From Streptomyces lavendofoliae (GTDB lineage Bacteria; Actinomycetota; Actinomycetes; Streptomycetales; Streptomycetaceae): 64,000 nt of DNA. The position numbers were made by a program, and so were the translations under genes. Shown in pieces: positions 7,808-17,229 of the stretch. Below the pieces are notes generated by a model. The model did no database searches. It saw only the letters and a list, made by a program, of their open reading frames with translations, and was not told the origin of the DNA. The stretch spans positions 248,001 through 312,000 of the forward strand of contig NZ_BMTP01000007.1 in assembly GCF_014649735.1 (NCBI RefSeq). The letters run 5' to 3'. The stretch's first letter is position 1. The number at the start of each line of letters is the position of its first letter.

Positions 7808-9136
7808 ATGAACCGCACAGCCGCCGGGGCGCTCGCGTCGGCCGCCGTCATAGCCCTGCTCACCTCCGCCTGCACCGGCTCGGCCGCGTCGGGCGCGAAC
7901 GACGACCCGGCGGCGAAGGTCACGCTGACGTTCTGGCACGGCTGGTCGGCGCCGGGCGAGGTGAAGGCGGTCGAGGCCGGCATCGAACGGTTCGAGGCCG
8001 CCCACCCCAACATCACGGTCAAGGCCGTCCCCAACATCACCGACGACAAGATCCAGCAGGCGCTGCGGGCCGGGGGCTCCGCCGCCCCCGACGTGGTGTC
8101 CTCGTTCACCACCGACAACGTGGGCAAGTTCTGCTCCTCCGGGGCCCTCGCCGACCTGGCCCCGTTCGTCGGGAAGGCGGGGATAGACCTGGAGAAGACG
8201 TTCGCGAAGCCGCGCCTGGACTACACGCAGTTCCGGGGCAAGCGCTGCGCGCTGCCGCTGCTGGGCGACGCGTACGGGCTGTATTACAACAAGGACGCCT
8301 TCGAGGAGGCGGGCATCACGGCGCCGCCCAGGACCTGGAGCGAGTTCGACCGGGCCGCCGAGAAGCTGACCAAGCCGAAGGGCGACTCGTACGAGCGGCT
8401 CGGCTTCATGCCGAACTTCCACGGCTACGAGTCCACCCCCGGGCACCTGGTCGCCCAGTGGAGCCCGGCGTACTTCGACCGGGACGGCAGGTCGAACATC
8501 GCGAGGGATCCGGCCTTCGCGGCGATGTTCACCTGGCAGAGGAACCTGATCGGGAAGCTGGGCGGCTTCGCGAAGCTGGAGAAGTACCGCAACACCTTCG
8601 GTGACGAGTGGGGCGCCAAGCACCCCTTCCACACCGGCCAGGTCGCCATGCAGCTCGACGGCGAATGGCGGCTGGGCATGACCACCGACGCCAAGGTGCC
8701 CTTCGAGGTGGGCGTCGCACCGCTGCCGGTCCCCGACGACCGGGCCGCCGACTACGGCATGGGCTACCTCTCCGGCACCATCGTCGGCATCGCGTCCACC
8801 AGCCGGAAGCAGAACGCCGCCTGGGAACTGGTGGAGTACCTGACCACCGACACCGACGCGGTCGTGCGCTTCGCCAACGAGCTGCGCAACGTCCCCTCCA
8901 CACACGCCGCGCTCGCCTCCCCGAAGCTGAAGCTCGACCCGCGTTTCAGGACCTTCCTGGACATCGCCCGGCACCCCAGGTCCAACACCACCCCCGCGTC
9001 CGTCAACGGCGGCGCCTACCAGGTCACCCTCCAGGAGTTCGGCTACCGGCACGAGGCGGGCAAGGTGCCCGACCTGAAGGCCGGTCTGGAGGAGACCGCC
9101 GAGCAGATCGACACGGACATCGAGAAGGCGAAGTGA
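7808..9136 (+). CDS. csnE: ABC transporter sugar-binding lipoprotein (chitosan oligosaccharides)
   Basis: 442 residues after an AGGGAG ribosome site. A lipoprotein signal ends in the lipobox LTSAC, with lipidated Cys at about residue 22, so the mature protein sits on the outer face of the membrane. The body is a family 1 extracellular solute-binding protein, with TFWHGWSAPGEVKAVE at the start and YGLYYNKDAFEEAG in the first lobe. In the S. coelicolor csn operon the equivalent protein captures D-glucosamine oligomers; substrate here is inferred from synteny. Its stop overlaps the permease start (GTGA), so translation is coupled. No ATPase gene lies in the operon, so the shared ATPase MsiK, encoded elsewhere, is the likely energiser. 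Confidence 0.88.
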   Translation: MNRTAAGALASAAVIALLTSACTGSAASGANDDPAAKVTLTFWHGWSAPGEVKAVEAGIERFEAAHPNITVKAVPNITDDKIQQALRAGGSAAPDVVSSFTTDNVGKFCSSGALADLAPFVGKAGIDLEKTFAKPRLDYTQFRGKRCALPLLGDAYGLYYNKDAFEEAGITAPPRTWSEFDRAAEKLTKPKGDSYERLGFMPNFHGYESTPGHLVAQWSPAYFDRDGRSNIARDPAFAAMFTWQRNLIGKLGGFAKLEKYRNTFGDEWGAKHPFHTGQVAMQLDGEWRLGMTTDAKVPFEVGVAPLPVPDDRAADYGMGYLSGTIVGIASTSRKQNAAWELVEYLTTDTDAVVRFANELRNVPSTHAALASPKLKLDPRFRTFLDIARHPRSNTTPASVNGGAYQVTLQEFGYRHEAGKVPDLKAGLEETAEQIDTDIEKAK

Positions 9137-10074
9137 CGGTCCGCGCGCTCCGGGCCAGGCGCGCCCGCGCCGCGCTGCGCACCACCGCGTTCCTGTCCCC
9201 GTGGCTGGTCGGCTTCGGCGTCTTCTTCGCCTACCCGCTCGCGTCGACCGTGTACTTCTCCTTCATGGACTACGACGGGTTCGCGGCGCCCGTCTTCAAC
9301 GGCCTGGAGAACTGGACGTACGTCCTCACCGACTACCCCGCCTTCTGGCCGTCGATGGGGAACACCTTGTGGCTGGTGCTCGTCATGGTCACCTGCCGGG
9401 TCGTCTTCGGGCTCGGCACCGGCCTGCTGATCACCACGATCAGGACGGGGGCCGGGGTCTTCCGGACCCTGTTCTACCTGCCTTACCTGGCCCCGCCGGT
9501 CGCAGCCACCCTCGGCTTCGTCTTCCTGCTCAACCCCGGTACGGGCCCGGTCAACGCGCTCCTGGGCGACCTGGGCCTGCCGGCCCCCGGCTGGTTCACC
9601 GACCCGGCCTGGTCCAAACCGGCGCTGACCGCCCTGGCCGTGTGGGGCGTCGGCGACCTCATGGTCATCTTCATGGCCGCCCTGCTCGACGTGCCGAAGG
9701 AGCAGTACGAGGCGGCCGAGCTGGACGGGGCGTCGGCCTGGCAGCGCTTCCGGTACGTCACCCTGCCGAACATCTCGCCCATCGTGCTGTTCGCCGTGGT
9801 CACCGGGGTCATCCAGACCATGCAGTACTACACGCAGCCGCTGGTCGCCGGGAAGGTCGCCTCCGGCGTCATCGGCAACAGCGGCCAGCAGTTCGAACCG
9901 GGCTACCCGGAGAGGTCGACGCTCACGCTGCCGCAGCTCGTGTACAACCTCGGCTTCCAGCGCTTCGACTACGGATCGGCCTGTGTCGTCGCCCTGGTGC
10001 TCTTCGCACTCGCCATGGCCTGCACGGCGCTGCTGATGCGGCGGCGCGGCGGCCTTCTGCAAGGAGGCGACTGA
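9133..10074 (+). CDS. csnF: ABC sugar transporter permease 1
   Basis: 313 residues. GTG 9133 overlaps the csnE stop as GTGA. It is a MalF-type permease with about six membrane segments, the first in FLSPWLVGFGVFFAYPL, and the cytoplasmic EAA loop EAAELDGASAWQRFRYVTLP that docks the ATPase. A roughly 40-residue extracytoplasmic loop with Gly, Asn and Gln precedes the last segment, as in oligosaccharide permeases. It forms a heterodimer with the next gene product. Confidence 0.88.
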   Translation: MTVRALRARRARAALRTTAFLSPWLVGFGVFFAYPLASTVYFSFMDYDGFAAPVFNGLENWTYVLTDYPAFWPSMGNTLWLVLVMVTCRVVFGLGTGLLITTIRTGAGVFRTLFYLPYLAPPVAATLGFVFLLNPGTGPVNALLGDLGLPAPGWFTDPAWSKPALTALAVWGVGDLMVIFMAALLDVPKEQYEAAELDGASAWQRFRYVTLPNISPIVLFAVVTGVIQTMQYYTQPLVAGKVASGVIGNSGQQFEPGYPERSTLTLPQLVYNLGFQRFDYGSACVVALVLFALAMACTALLMRRRGGLLQGGD

Positions 10075-10079
10075 CCGCC

Positions 10080-10961
10080 ATGACGTATGTGCTCGACACG
10101 CCTCCGCGGACCACGGCCGCCGCCCGTGGCGCCCGGCGCAGGGCGGTGCTGCACTGGATCGCCGTGCACGCCCTGGGTGTCGCCGCCGCGCTGTTCTTCG
10201 TGCTGCCGTTCGTCTTCCTGTTCCTCACCTCGCTGATGAGCGACCAGCAGGCACTCACCCGCGACCTCACCCCCGACACCTGGGAGTGGGGCAACTACAC
10301 GCGCGTGTGGAACACGCCCGGCTTCCTCACCTGGTGGAAGAACACCCTGCTGTACGCCGGGCTCGGCACCCTGCTCACGGTCCTGTCGTCGGTCCCGGTC
10401 GCCTACGCGCTCGCGAAGTTCCGCTTCCGGGGACGGCGGCTCGCGCTGATGCTGGTCATCTCGATGATGATGCTGCCGCCCCAGGTGGTCATCATCCCGA
10501 TGTACCTGTTCTGGGCGAAGCAGATGGACCTGTCCGGATCGCTGTGGCCCCTGATCGTCCCCATGGCGTTCGGGGACGCGTTCTCCGTCTTCCTGCTGCG
10601 GCAGTTCCTCCTCACCATCCCGGACGAGTACCTGGACGCCGCGAGGGTGGACGGCTGCGGCGAGCTGAGGACACTCGTGCGAGTGGTTCTGCCCATGGCC
10701 AGGCCGGGTATCGCGGCCGTGGCGCTGTTCCAGTTCTTCTACGCCTGGAACGACTACTTCGGGCCGCAGATCTACGCCTCCGAGAACCCGGCCGCCTGGA
10801 CCCTCAGTTACGGCCTGGAGTCCTTCAAGGGCGCGCACCACACCGACTGGAACCTGACCATGGCCGCGACCGTCCTGGTCATGGCCCCCGTGATCCTCGT
10901 CTTCTTCTTCGCCCAGAAGGCGTTCGTCGAGGGCGTCACCCTCACCGGAGTGAAGGGCTGA
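10080..10961 (+). CDS. csnG: ABC sugar transporter permease 2
   Basis: 293 residues from ATG 10080, with AAGGAGG upstream inside the end of csnF and five bases between the two genes. It is a MalG-type permease with six predicted membrane segments and the EAA-type loop DAARVDGCGELRTLVRVVLP near residue 190. The C-terminus (FVEGVTLTGVKG) is characteristic of the family. It pairs with the preceding permease to form the membrane channel for the sugar bound by CsnE. Confidence 0.88.
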   Translation: MTYVLDTPPRTTAAARGARRRAVLHWIAVHALGVAAALFFVLPFVFLFLTSLMSDQQALTRDLTPDTWEWGNYTRVWNTPGFLTWWKNTLLYAGLGTLLTVLSSVPVAYALAKFRFRGRRLALMLVISMMMLPPQVVIIPMYLFWAKQMDLSGSLWPLIVPMAFGDAFSVFLLRQFLLTIPDEYLDAARVDGCGELRTLVRVVLPMARPGIAAVALFQFFYAWNDYFGPQIYASENPAAWTLSYGLESFKGAHHTDWNLTMAATVLVMAPVILVFFFAQKAFVEGVTLTGVKG

Positions 10962-10966
10962 AGCGT

Positions 10967-12232
10967 ATGAAGCTGGCTGTCGTCGGGGGCGGCTCCACCT
11001 ACACCCCCGAACTGATCGACGGGTTCGCGCGGCTGCGCGACACCCTTCCCGTCACCGAACTGGTCCTGGTCGATCCGGCCGCCGACCGGCTGGAGAAGGT
11101 CGGCGGGCTGGCCCGGCGGATCTTCGCCAGGCTGGGCCACGACGGGCTGATCACGACCACGTCCGACCTGGACGCCGCCGTCGAGGGCGCCGACGCCGTG
11201 CTGCTCCAGCTGCGCGTCGGCGGACAGGCGGCGAGGCAGCGCGACGAGACCTGGCCGCTGGAGTGCGGCTGCGTCGGGCAGGAGACGACCGGCGCGGGCG
11301 GGCTCGCCAAGGCGCTGCGCACCGTGCCGGTGGTGCTGGACATCGCCGAGCGCGTACGGCGGGCCAGTCCCCGGGCCTGGATCATCGATTTCACCAACCC
11401 GGTGGGCATCGTCACCCGGGCCCTGCTCCAGGCCGGTCACCGGGCCGTGGGACTGTGCAACGTGGCCATCGGCTTCCAGCGGAGGTTCGCGCGGCTGCTG
11501 GACGTCACCCCGGACGCGGTGCACCTGGACCATGTGGGGCTCAACCACCTGACGTGGGAGCGGGGCGTGCGGCTCGGCGGGCCGGACGGGGAGGACGTAC
11601 TGCCGAGGCTGCTCGCCGGCCACGGTGACTCCATCGCCGGCGACCTGCGGCTGCCGCGCGCCCTCCTCGACCGGCTGGGCGTCGTCCCGTCGTACTACCT
11701 GCGGTACTTCTACGCGCACGACGAGGTGGTCCGCGAGCTGGGCACCAAGCCGTCGCGGGCCGCCGAAGTGGCCGCGATGGAGCGGGAGCTGCTGGAGATG
11801 TACGACGACCCGGCGCTGGACGAGAAGCCCGAGCTGCTCGCCCGGCGGGGCGGCGCGTTCTACTCGGAGGCGGCGGTGGACCTGGCGGCGGCGCTGCTGG
11901 GCGGCTCCGGGCCGGCGACGCAGGTCGTCAACACGTACAACCGGGGCACGCTGCCGTTCCTGCCGGACGACGCGGTGATCGAGACGCAGGCGGCGGTGGA
12001 TCCCTCCGGGGCCGTGCCGCTGGCCGTACCGGAGCTCGATCCGCTGTTCGCGGGGCTCGTCGCGGGCGTCACGGCGTACGAGGACCTGGCGCTGGAGGCG
12101 GCGCTGCGCGGCGGGCGCGAGCGGGTGTTCAAGGCCCTGCTGGCGCATCCGCTGGTCGGCCAGTACGCGCTCGCCGACGGGCTGACCGACCGGCTGATCG
12201 CCCACAACCGGGAGCACCTGACGTGGGCGTGA
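10967..12232 (+). CDS. csnH: family 4 glycoside hydrolase (CsnH)
   Basis: 421 residues, ATG five bases after csnG. The N-terminal NAD-binding motif GGGSTYTPELIDG, the metal-site Cys in GLCNVAIG and the metal-site His in VGLNHLTW are the hallmarks of GH4. These enzymes cleave glycosides by an unusual NAD+ and Mn2+-dependent oxidation-elimination mechanism. In this operon it presumably cuts imported glucosamine oligomers in the cytoplasm. The sequence resembles 6-phospho-beta-glucosidases, but no phosphorylating uptake system is nearby, so the natural substrate may be non-phosphorylated. Its last codons overlap csnK. Confidence 0.85.
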   Translation: MKLAVVGGGSTYTPELIDGFARLRDTLPVTELVLVDPAADRLEKVGGLARRIFARLGHDGLITTTSDLDAAVEGADAVLLQLRVGGQAARQRDETWPLECGCVGQETTGAGGLAKALRTVPVVLDIAERVRRASPRAWIIDFTNPVGIVTRALLQAGHRAVGLCNVAIGFQRRFARLLDVTPDAVHLDHVGLNHLTWERGVRLGGPDGEDVLPRLLAGHGDSIAGDLRLPRALLDRLGVVPSYYLRYFYAHDEVVRELGTKPSRAAEVAAMERELLEMYDDPALDEKPELLARRGGAFYSEAAVDLAAALLGGSGPATQVVNTYNRGTLPFLPDDAVIETQAAVDPSGAVPLAVPELDPLFAGLVAGVTAYEDLALEAALRGGRERVFKALLAHPLVGQYALADGLTDRLIAHNREHLTWA

Positions 12233-13206
12233 CGGCCGCCGTCCTGGCGATCGACGCGGGCAACAGCAAGTCGGACGTGGCGCTGGTCGGCGAGGACGGC
12301 TCGGTCCTGGCCACGTCCCGCGGACCGGGGTTCCAGCCCCCGCGGGTGGGCGTCACGGCGGCGCTCGACGTGCTGGCGGACACCGTGCGCGAGGCGCTCG
12401 GGTCGGCGCGGGTGCCCGCCGGCCGCGTACGGCACGTGTCGGCGTGCCTGGCCAACGCCGACTTCCCGTCGGAGGAGGCGGAGTTGGCCGCCGCCGTGCA
12501 CGCGCGCGCGTGGGGGCGGACCGCCGAGGTGCGCAACGACACGTTCGCGATCCTGCGGGCGGGTGTCGACGAGCCGCGGGGCGTGGCCGTGGTGTGCGGC
12601 GCGGGCATCAACTGCGTGGGCATGCTGCCGGACGGGCGCACCGCCCGGTTCCCCTCGATCGGCCGGATCTCCGGGGACTGGGGCGGCGGTTCGGGGCTGG
12701 CCGAGGAGGCGATGTGGTGGGCGGCGCGGGCGGAGGACGGGCGCGGCGAGCCGACGGCGCTGGCCCGTGCCCTGCCGGAGCACTTCGGGTTTCCCTCGGT
12801 GTACGCGCTGGTCGAGGCCCTGCACCTGGGGCGGATCCCGGCGGAGCGGCGGCACGAGCTGACGCCGGTGCTGTTCGCGGTGGCCGCGGCGGGTGACCCG
12901 GTCGCACGGTCGCTGGTGGAGCGGCAGGCCGAGGAGGTCGCCGCCTTGGCGACGGTCGCCCTGGACCGGCTGGGGCTGCTGGACGCGGAGGCCCCGGTGC
13001 TGCTGGGCGGCAGCGTCCTGGCGGCCCGGCACCCGCGGCTGAACGGGCGGGTGACCGAACTGCTGGCCGTCAAGGCGCCGAGGGCCACCGTCCATGTGGT
13101 GACCGAGCCGCCGGTGCTGGGCGCGGCGCTGCTGGGCCTGGACCACCTGGGGGCGCCGGCCACGGCACGGGACCGGCTGCGGGCGCACTGGGCACGGCGT
13201 CCCTGA
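12223..13206 (+). CDS. csnK: BadF/BadG-family amino-sugar kinase (CsnK)
   Basis: 327 residues. GTG 12223 is chosen because GGGAG ends eight bases upstream; GTG 12229, which would give the GTGA overlap seen elsewhere in this operon, is an alternative. The ATPase fold shows the phosphate-1 loop DAGNSKSDVALVGEDG, CGAGINCVG and SGDWGGGSGLAEEA, matching N-acetylglucosamine-kinase-like BadF/BadG proteins. In S. coelicolor the equivalent gene ends the csn operon and is proposed to phosphorylate glucosamine released by CsnH, feeding glycolysis and cell wall synthesis. No terminator hairpin was identified after it. Confidence 0.83.
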   Translation: MGVTAAVLAIDAGNSKSDVALVGEDGSVLATSRGPGFQPPRVGVTAALDVLADTVREALGSARVPAGRVRHVSACLANADFPSEEAELAAAVHARAWGRTAEVRNDTFAILRAGVDEPRGVAVVCGAGINCVGMLPDGRTARFPSIGRISGDWGGGSGLAEEAMWWAARAEDGRGEPTALARALPEHFGFPSVYALVEALHLGRIPAERRHELTPVLFAVAAAGDPVARSLVERQAEEVAALATVALDRLGLLDAEAPVLLGGSVLAARHPRLNGRVTELLAVKAPRATVHVVTEPPVLGAALLGLDHLGAPATARDRLRAHWARRP

Positions 13207-13385
13207 GGGGCTCCGGCAAGGCCGCGGCGGGGAACCGGCGGGGCCCGGCGGGCGTATACACAGGGGGGAAGGCGAGCGGTGGTGCGGCGGGGCGGCGGGC
13301 ACGAGAACCACAAGATCGAGTCAAGCCTGGTGTGAACACCGGCCCCTCCAGCCATACTGCGGTGAGCGACCGAGGGGGAGGTCCC

Positions 13386-14795
13386 GTGACATACGCACCG
13401 GATGCGCCGGCTGTGCCGGGCACGCCGCCGCCCGCGTCCGGCGTGCTGCCGCCCCGGCCGCCGGCGGGGCCCGCGGGGCCGCCCGCGGGGCGGGGCGCGT
13501 GGGCCGAGGGCGCGGCACGGCTGCGCGCCGCGGCGACGACCGAGCCGGGCCGGCTGCGCGTCCTGGGCGCCGTACTGGCGGCGCTGGTCGTCACGTTCGG
13601 GGCGGTCACCGCGTTCGAGGTCTCCGACCGGGCGGCGGCGGCCGACGACGTGGTGAGCCGCAGCCAGCCGCTGAGCGCGGACGCGGCCGACATCTACCGC
13701 TCGCTGGCGGACGCCGACACTGCGGCGGCGGGCGGCTTCCTGGCCGGCGCCCAGGAGCCCGCCGGCGTGCGGGAGCGGTACGAGAAGGACATCACCACCG
13801 CGTCGCGGCTGCTGGTCAAGGCGGCGGCGAACACGGACGGTTCCTCGCGGTCCGCCCGCGACATCGCCATCCTCAACGAGTACCTGCCGCGCTACTCGGG
13901 CCTGGTCGAGCGCGCCCGCGCGGCCAACCGTCAGGGTCTGCCGCTGGGCGGCGCGTACCTGCGCTACGCCAACCAGCAGATGAGCACCCGGATGCTGCCC
14001 GCCGCGGAGCGGCTGTACGCGGCGGAGACCGCGCGGCTCGGTCAGGACGACCGGGACGCCCGGACGTGGCCGTTCCTCTCGCTGGGTGCCGGGATCGTGG
14101 CGCTGGCCGCCCTGTTGTGGGCGCAGCGCCGCACGTACCTGCGGACCAACCGGGTGTTCAACCAGGGTCTGCTGGCCGCGACGGCCGCGTCCACGGCGGT
14201 GCTGCTGTGGCTGGTGGTGGGGCACGGTGTGGCGCGGGCGGAGCTGGACGAGGCGAGGGCCCACGGCCAGGATTCGCTCGAGGTGCTGAACGAGGCGCGG
14301 ATCAACTCCCTCAAGGCCCGCGCCGACGAGAACCTGACGCTGGTCGCCCGCGGCGCGGTGCTGACCGCCGACGGCAGGAGCGACAAGTACGAGACGGACT
14401 ACGGCACGGGCATGGGCCGGCTGACCGCCGCCCTGACCCGGGCGGCCGCGCTCGCCGACGACCCGGCGGGCGGCGACCCGGTCGCGGACGCCGCGCGGCG
14501 CGTGGTGGAGTGGCGGCAGCGGCACAAGGCCGCGCGCGAGACGGACGACGGCGGCGACTACGAGGGCGCGCTCGCCCGGGTGATCGGCGCGAAGGACTCC
14601 ACCGGGGAGTCCTTCGACGAGGTGGACGCGGCGCTGGAGAAGGCCCTGGTCCATGAGCAGGGCGAGTTCACCAGAGCCGCCGAGGACGGGCGGGCCGCGC
14701 TGACCGGCCTGCCGGCCGGGGCCGCGGTCCTGGCCGCGCTGGCCGCCGCCGGGGCCGTCATGGGCGTCAACCGCAGGCTGTCGGAGTACCGGTGA
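13386..14795 (+). CDS. glnX: GlnX-like four-helix membrane sensor protein
   Basis: 469 residues from GTG 13386, right after GGGGGAGG. A Pro-rich cytoplasmic N-terminus precedes TM1 (about 58-80), an extracytoplasmic helical domain of some 145 residues, TM2-TM3 (about 229-248 and 261-283), a second domain of about 155 residues, and TM4 (about 439-461). This plan and the position upstream of a family 3 binding protein and a PknG kinase match glnX-glnH-pknG of mycobacteria, where GlnX relays GlnH-bound aspartate or glutamate to PknG. The sequence has no enzymatic motif. The role is inferred from synteny. It is the first gene of a same-strand cluster running to 24129 or 24599. Confidence 0.8.
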   Translation: MTYAPDAPAVPGTPPPASGVLPPRPPAGPAGPPAGRGAWAEGAARLRAAATTEPGRLRVLGAVLAALVVTFGAVTAFEVSDRAAAADDVVSRSQPLSADAADIYRSLADADTAAAGGFLAGAQEPAGVRERYEKDITTASRLLVKAAANTDGSSRSARDIAILNEYLPRYSGLVERARAANRQGLPLGGAYLRYANQQMSTRMLPAAERLYAAETARLGQDDRDARTWPFLSLGAGIVALAALLWAQRRTYLRTNRVFNQGLLAATAASTAVLLWLVVGHGVARAELDEARAHGQDSLEVLNEARINSLKARADENLTLVARGAVLTADGRSDKYETDYGTGMGRLTAALTRAAALADDPAGGDPVADAARRVVEWRQRHKAARETDDGGDYEGALARVIGAKDSTGESFDEVDAALEKALVHEQGEFTRAAEDGRAALTGLPAGAAVLAALAAAGAVMGVNRRLSEYR

Positions 14796-14812
14796 GGGCG
14801 AGGGGAGGCACG

Positions 14813-15919
14813 ATGAGGGGCGACGACGGGACGCACGGCGCCGACGGCACGGCCCCCGGCACCCGCGCGGGCGGAGCCGCCCCGGCCACCGCCGGGGCGA
14901 GGGCGGCCCCGGGCATCCGCGCGGGCGGGCGGGCGGCTTGGCGGCTGCGCGGCTGGGGCGGGGTCGCGGCGATGGCCGCCGCCTGCGGGCTGACCGCCGC
15001 GCTGACCCTGGTGCCGCTGTCGCGGGGCGACCTGGGGCCCGCCCGGGTGTCCGGCGCGGGCAGGGCCCTGCCCGCCGAGACCGGCACGTGCCGCGACCCG
15101 GAGGCGTCCCTGCCGCCGTCCCCCGCCGGCGGACCGACCGTCGACGCCATCAAGGCGCGCGGCAAGCTGATCGTCGGCGTGGACCAGAACAGCTACCGGT
15201 GGGGGTACCGCGACCCGGCGACCGGCCGGCTGGAGGGGTTCGACATCGACCTCGCCCGCGCGATCGCCGACGACCTCCTCGGCAGCAGGGACGCCGTGAT
15301 CTTCCGCGCCGTCCCCACCAACCAGCGGATCGCCGCCCTGGAGAACGGGACGGTCGACCTGGTGGTGCGCACGATGACGATCAACTGCAAGCGGATCGAG
15401 CAGGTCGCCTTCTCCACCGCCTACTTCCAGGCGGGGCAGCAGGTCCTCGCTCCCGAGGTCTCCCCCGTCACGGGCTACGACTCCTCCCTCAAGGGAAAGC
15501 GGGTCTGCTCGGCCGAGGGGTCGACGGCGTACGAGGCGCTGGAGAGGCAGTCGTTCGGCGCCGTCTTCCGGGACACGCACGAGGACTCCCCCGAGGACGA
15601 GGACGTCCACACCGTGCCCAACCAGCTGGACTGCCTGGTGCGGCTCCAGCTGGGCGAGGTCGACGCGGTGGTGACCGACAACGCGCTGGCCGCCGGTCAG
15701 GCGGCGCAGGACCCGGCGGTCGAGCTGAAGGGCAGGCCGTTCACGACCGAGTACTACGGCGTGGCCGCGAAGCTCGGCAACGACGACCTGGTGCGGCGGG
15801 TCAACCAGGTGCTGGTGGACTACCGCAAGGGGCCGTGGATGAAGGCGTACGACCGGTGGCTGCGTGCGGTGCTGCCCGGCATCACCGGGCCGCCCGCGCC
15901 GAAGTACCGCACCGACTGA
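14813..15919 (+). CDS. glnH: GlnH-like family 3 solute-binding protein
   Basis: 368 residues from ATG 14813, five bases after GGGGAGG; GTG 14792 overlapping the glnX stop is a weaker alternative. A basic, disordered N-terminus precedes a hydrophobic segment (about 44-68; AAACGL could be a lipobox or the protein may stay anchored). The family 3 periplasmic-type domain follows (about 105-350), with LIVGVDQNSYRWGYRDP, LEGFDIDLARAIADD and DAVVTDNAL. This fold binds polar amino acids. No transporter permease is adjacent, so it is probably a ligand sensor for GlnX and PknG rather than an uptake protein. In mycobacteria GlnH binds aspartate and glutamate; the ligand here is inferred. Confidence 0.83.
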   Translation: MRGDDGTHGADGTAPGTRAGGAAPATAGARAAPGIRAGGRAAWRLRGWGGVAAMAAACGLTAALTLVPLSRGDLGPARVSGAGRALPAETGTCRDPEASLPPSPAGGPTVDAIKARGKLIVGVDQNSYRWGYRDPATGRLEGFDIDLARAIADDLLGSRDAVIFRAVPTNQRIAALENGTVDLVVRTMTINCKRIEQVAFSTAYFQAGQQVLAPEVSPVTGYDSSLKGKRVCSAEGSTAYEALERQSFGAVFRDTHEDSPEDEDVHTVPNQLDCLVRLQLGEVDAVVTDNALAAGQAAQDPAVELKGRPFTTEYYGVAAKLGNDDLVRRVNQVLVDYRKGPWMKAYDRWLRAVLPGITGPPAPKYRTD

Positions 15920-15957
15920 TGCGCTGTTACGAGCCTGTACGAGTGGAGAGGTGATCG

Positions 15958-17229
15958 ATGGGCGTCACGGGACATCCTGGGCCGGTGATGGACCGGGACG
16001 AGGTGGACCGTGCGCTGGCGCGGCTCGGGGCGGAGCACAAGGCGGTCGAGGACTCGCTGCTCGCCCTCCAGGACCACGCGGGCCGCAGGCTCCTCGAAGG
16101 GGCGGAGCTGACCGGTACGACCAAGGACCGCTGGGCCGCGACGGAGCGGAAGATCACCCTGCTGTGGACCTACTTCGACGCGTACACGGCGGCGTTGCGC
16201 GAGGCACGCGAGGTGCGCGCCCGGCGCCGGTGGCCGGGGCGCGAGGAGCTGGCCGAGCTGACGGAGCGGCTGCGGGGCGAGAGCGTGACGGTGTCGGGCT
16301 CGCCGGCCAAGCTGGCCGAGCGGTTCACGCTGGAGCGGCTGGTGGAGCGGATGAACGAGCTGTACGCCGACTCGCTCGACATGGTGGTGACGGCGGACGC
16401 GGTGTGGTCGGCGCTGCCGGCGCGGATAGACCTGCTGGCCGCCGAGCTGCACCGCACCCGCTCGCTGGCGCACTCGGTGGGCGTACGGCCCGGTGAGCAC
16501 CCGTCCGGGGACGACCTGGAGGCCATCACGCACGAGCTGGCGTCGCTGCGGTCGCAGGTGGTGACCGACCCGCTGGCGTTCTGGCGGCCGGCGGCGGGCA
16601 GTTCGGCGCCGGGCGGCGGGCGGCCGGACACCGACCGGTACGACCGGGCGGCCCGCGCGCTGGAGGACGTGCGCCGGGAGATCGAGGCGGTGCTCCAGGT
16701 ACGGCAGGACTCGGAGACGCGCCTGCTGCGGCTGCGGGACGTGCTGTCGCGCGCCGACCGGACGCTGGCGGAGGCGCGGGCCGCGCGGGGCGAGGTGCTG
16801 GCGAAGATCGCCGCGTCGGAGGTGCCGGTGGTGAGCGGTCCGCCGACCGCGTTGCAGGAGCGGCTGGCGACCGCCGCCGAGTACCGGCGGCACGCCCAGT
16901 GGCACCGGCTGTCGCCCCTGCTGGAGGCGCTGGAGCGGGAGGCGGAGGAGGAGTTGCTGCGGGCGCGCGAGCAGTTGACCGCGGTCACCGCGCCGCTCGC
17001 GGTGCGGGCGGAGCTGCGCGGCCGGCTCGACGCGTACAAGGCGAAGGTCGCCCGGCACGGCATGGCGGAGGATCCGCTGCTGGTCGAGCGGTACGACGTG
17101 GCGCGCCGGATGCTGTGGAGCGCCCCGTGCGACCTGCGGGTCGCCGAGCAGGCGGTGCTGCGCTACCAGCGGCTGGCGGCGGACATGCTGTCCGGGGCGG
17201 GGCCCGTGGACCGTGGGGGGATGCAGTGA
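15958..17229 (+). CDS. coiled-coil protein of the PknG cluster
   Basis: 423 residues, ATG after GGAGAGGTG. No known catalytic domain is visible. The sequence is almost all charged helix rich in Arg, Glu, Ala and Leu (for example ALARLGAEHKAVEDSLLAL and LLEALEREAEEELLRAREQL), with a Gly/Pro break near residue 220, implying two long coiled-coil blocks. It has neither signal peptide nor membrane segment and is likely cytoplasmic. The stop overlaps the pknG start (GTGA), so it is made together with the kinase and may be its scaffold or substrate. I know no named family. Confidence 0.8.
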   Translation: MGVTGHPGPVMDRDEVDRALARLGAEHKAVEDSLLALQDHAGRRLLEGAELTGTTKDRWAATERKITLLWTYFDAYTAALREAREVRARRRWPGREELAELTERLRGESVTVSGSPAKLAERFTLERLVERMNELYADSLDMVVTADAVWSALPARIDLLAAELHRTRSLAHSVGVRPGEHPSGDDLEAITHELASLRSQVVTDPLAFWRPAAGSSAPGGGRPDTDRYDRAARALEDVRREIEAVLQVRQDSETRLLRLRDVLSRADRTLAEARAARGEVLAKIAASEVPVVSGPPTALQERLATAAEYRRHAQWHRLSPLLEALEREAEEELLRAREQLTAVTAPLAVRAELRGRLDAYKAKVARHGMAEDPLLVERYDVARRMLWSAPCDLRVAEQAVLRYQRLAADMLSGAGPVDRGGMQ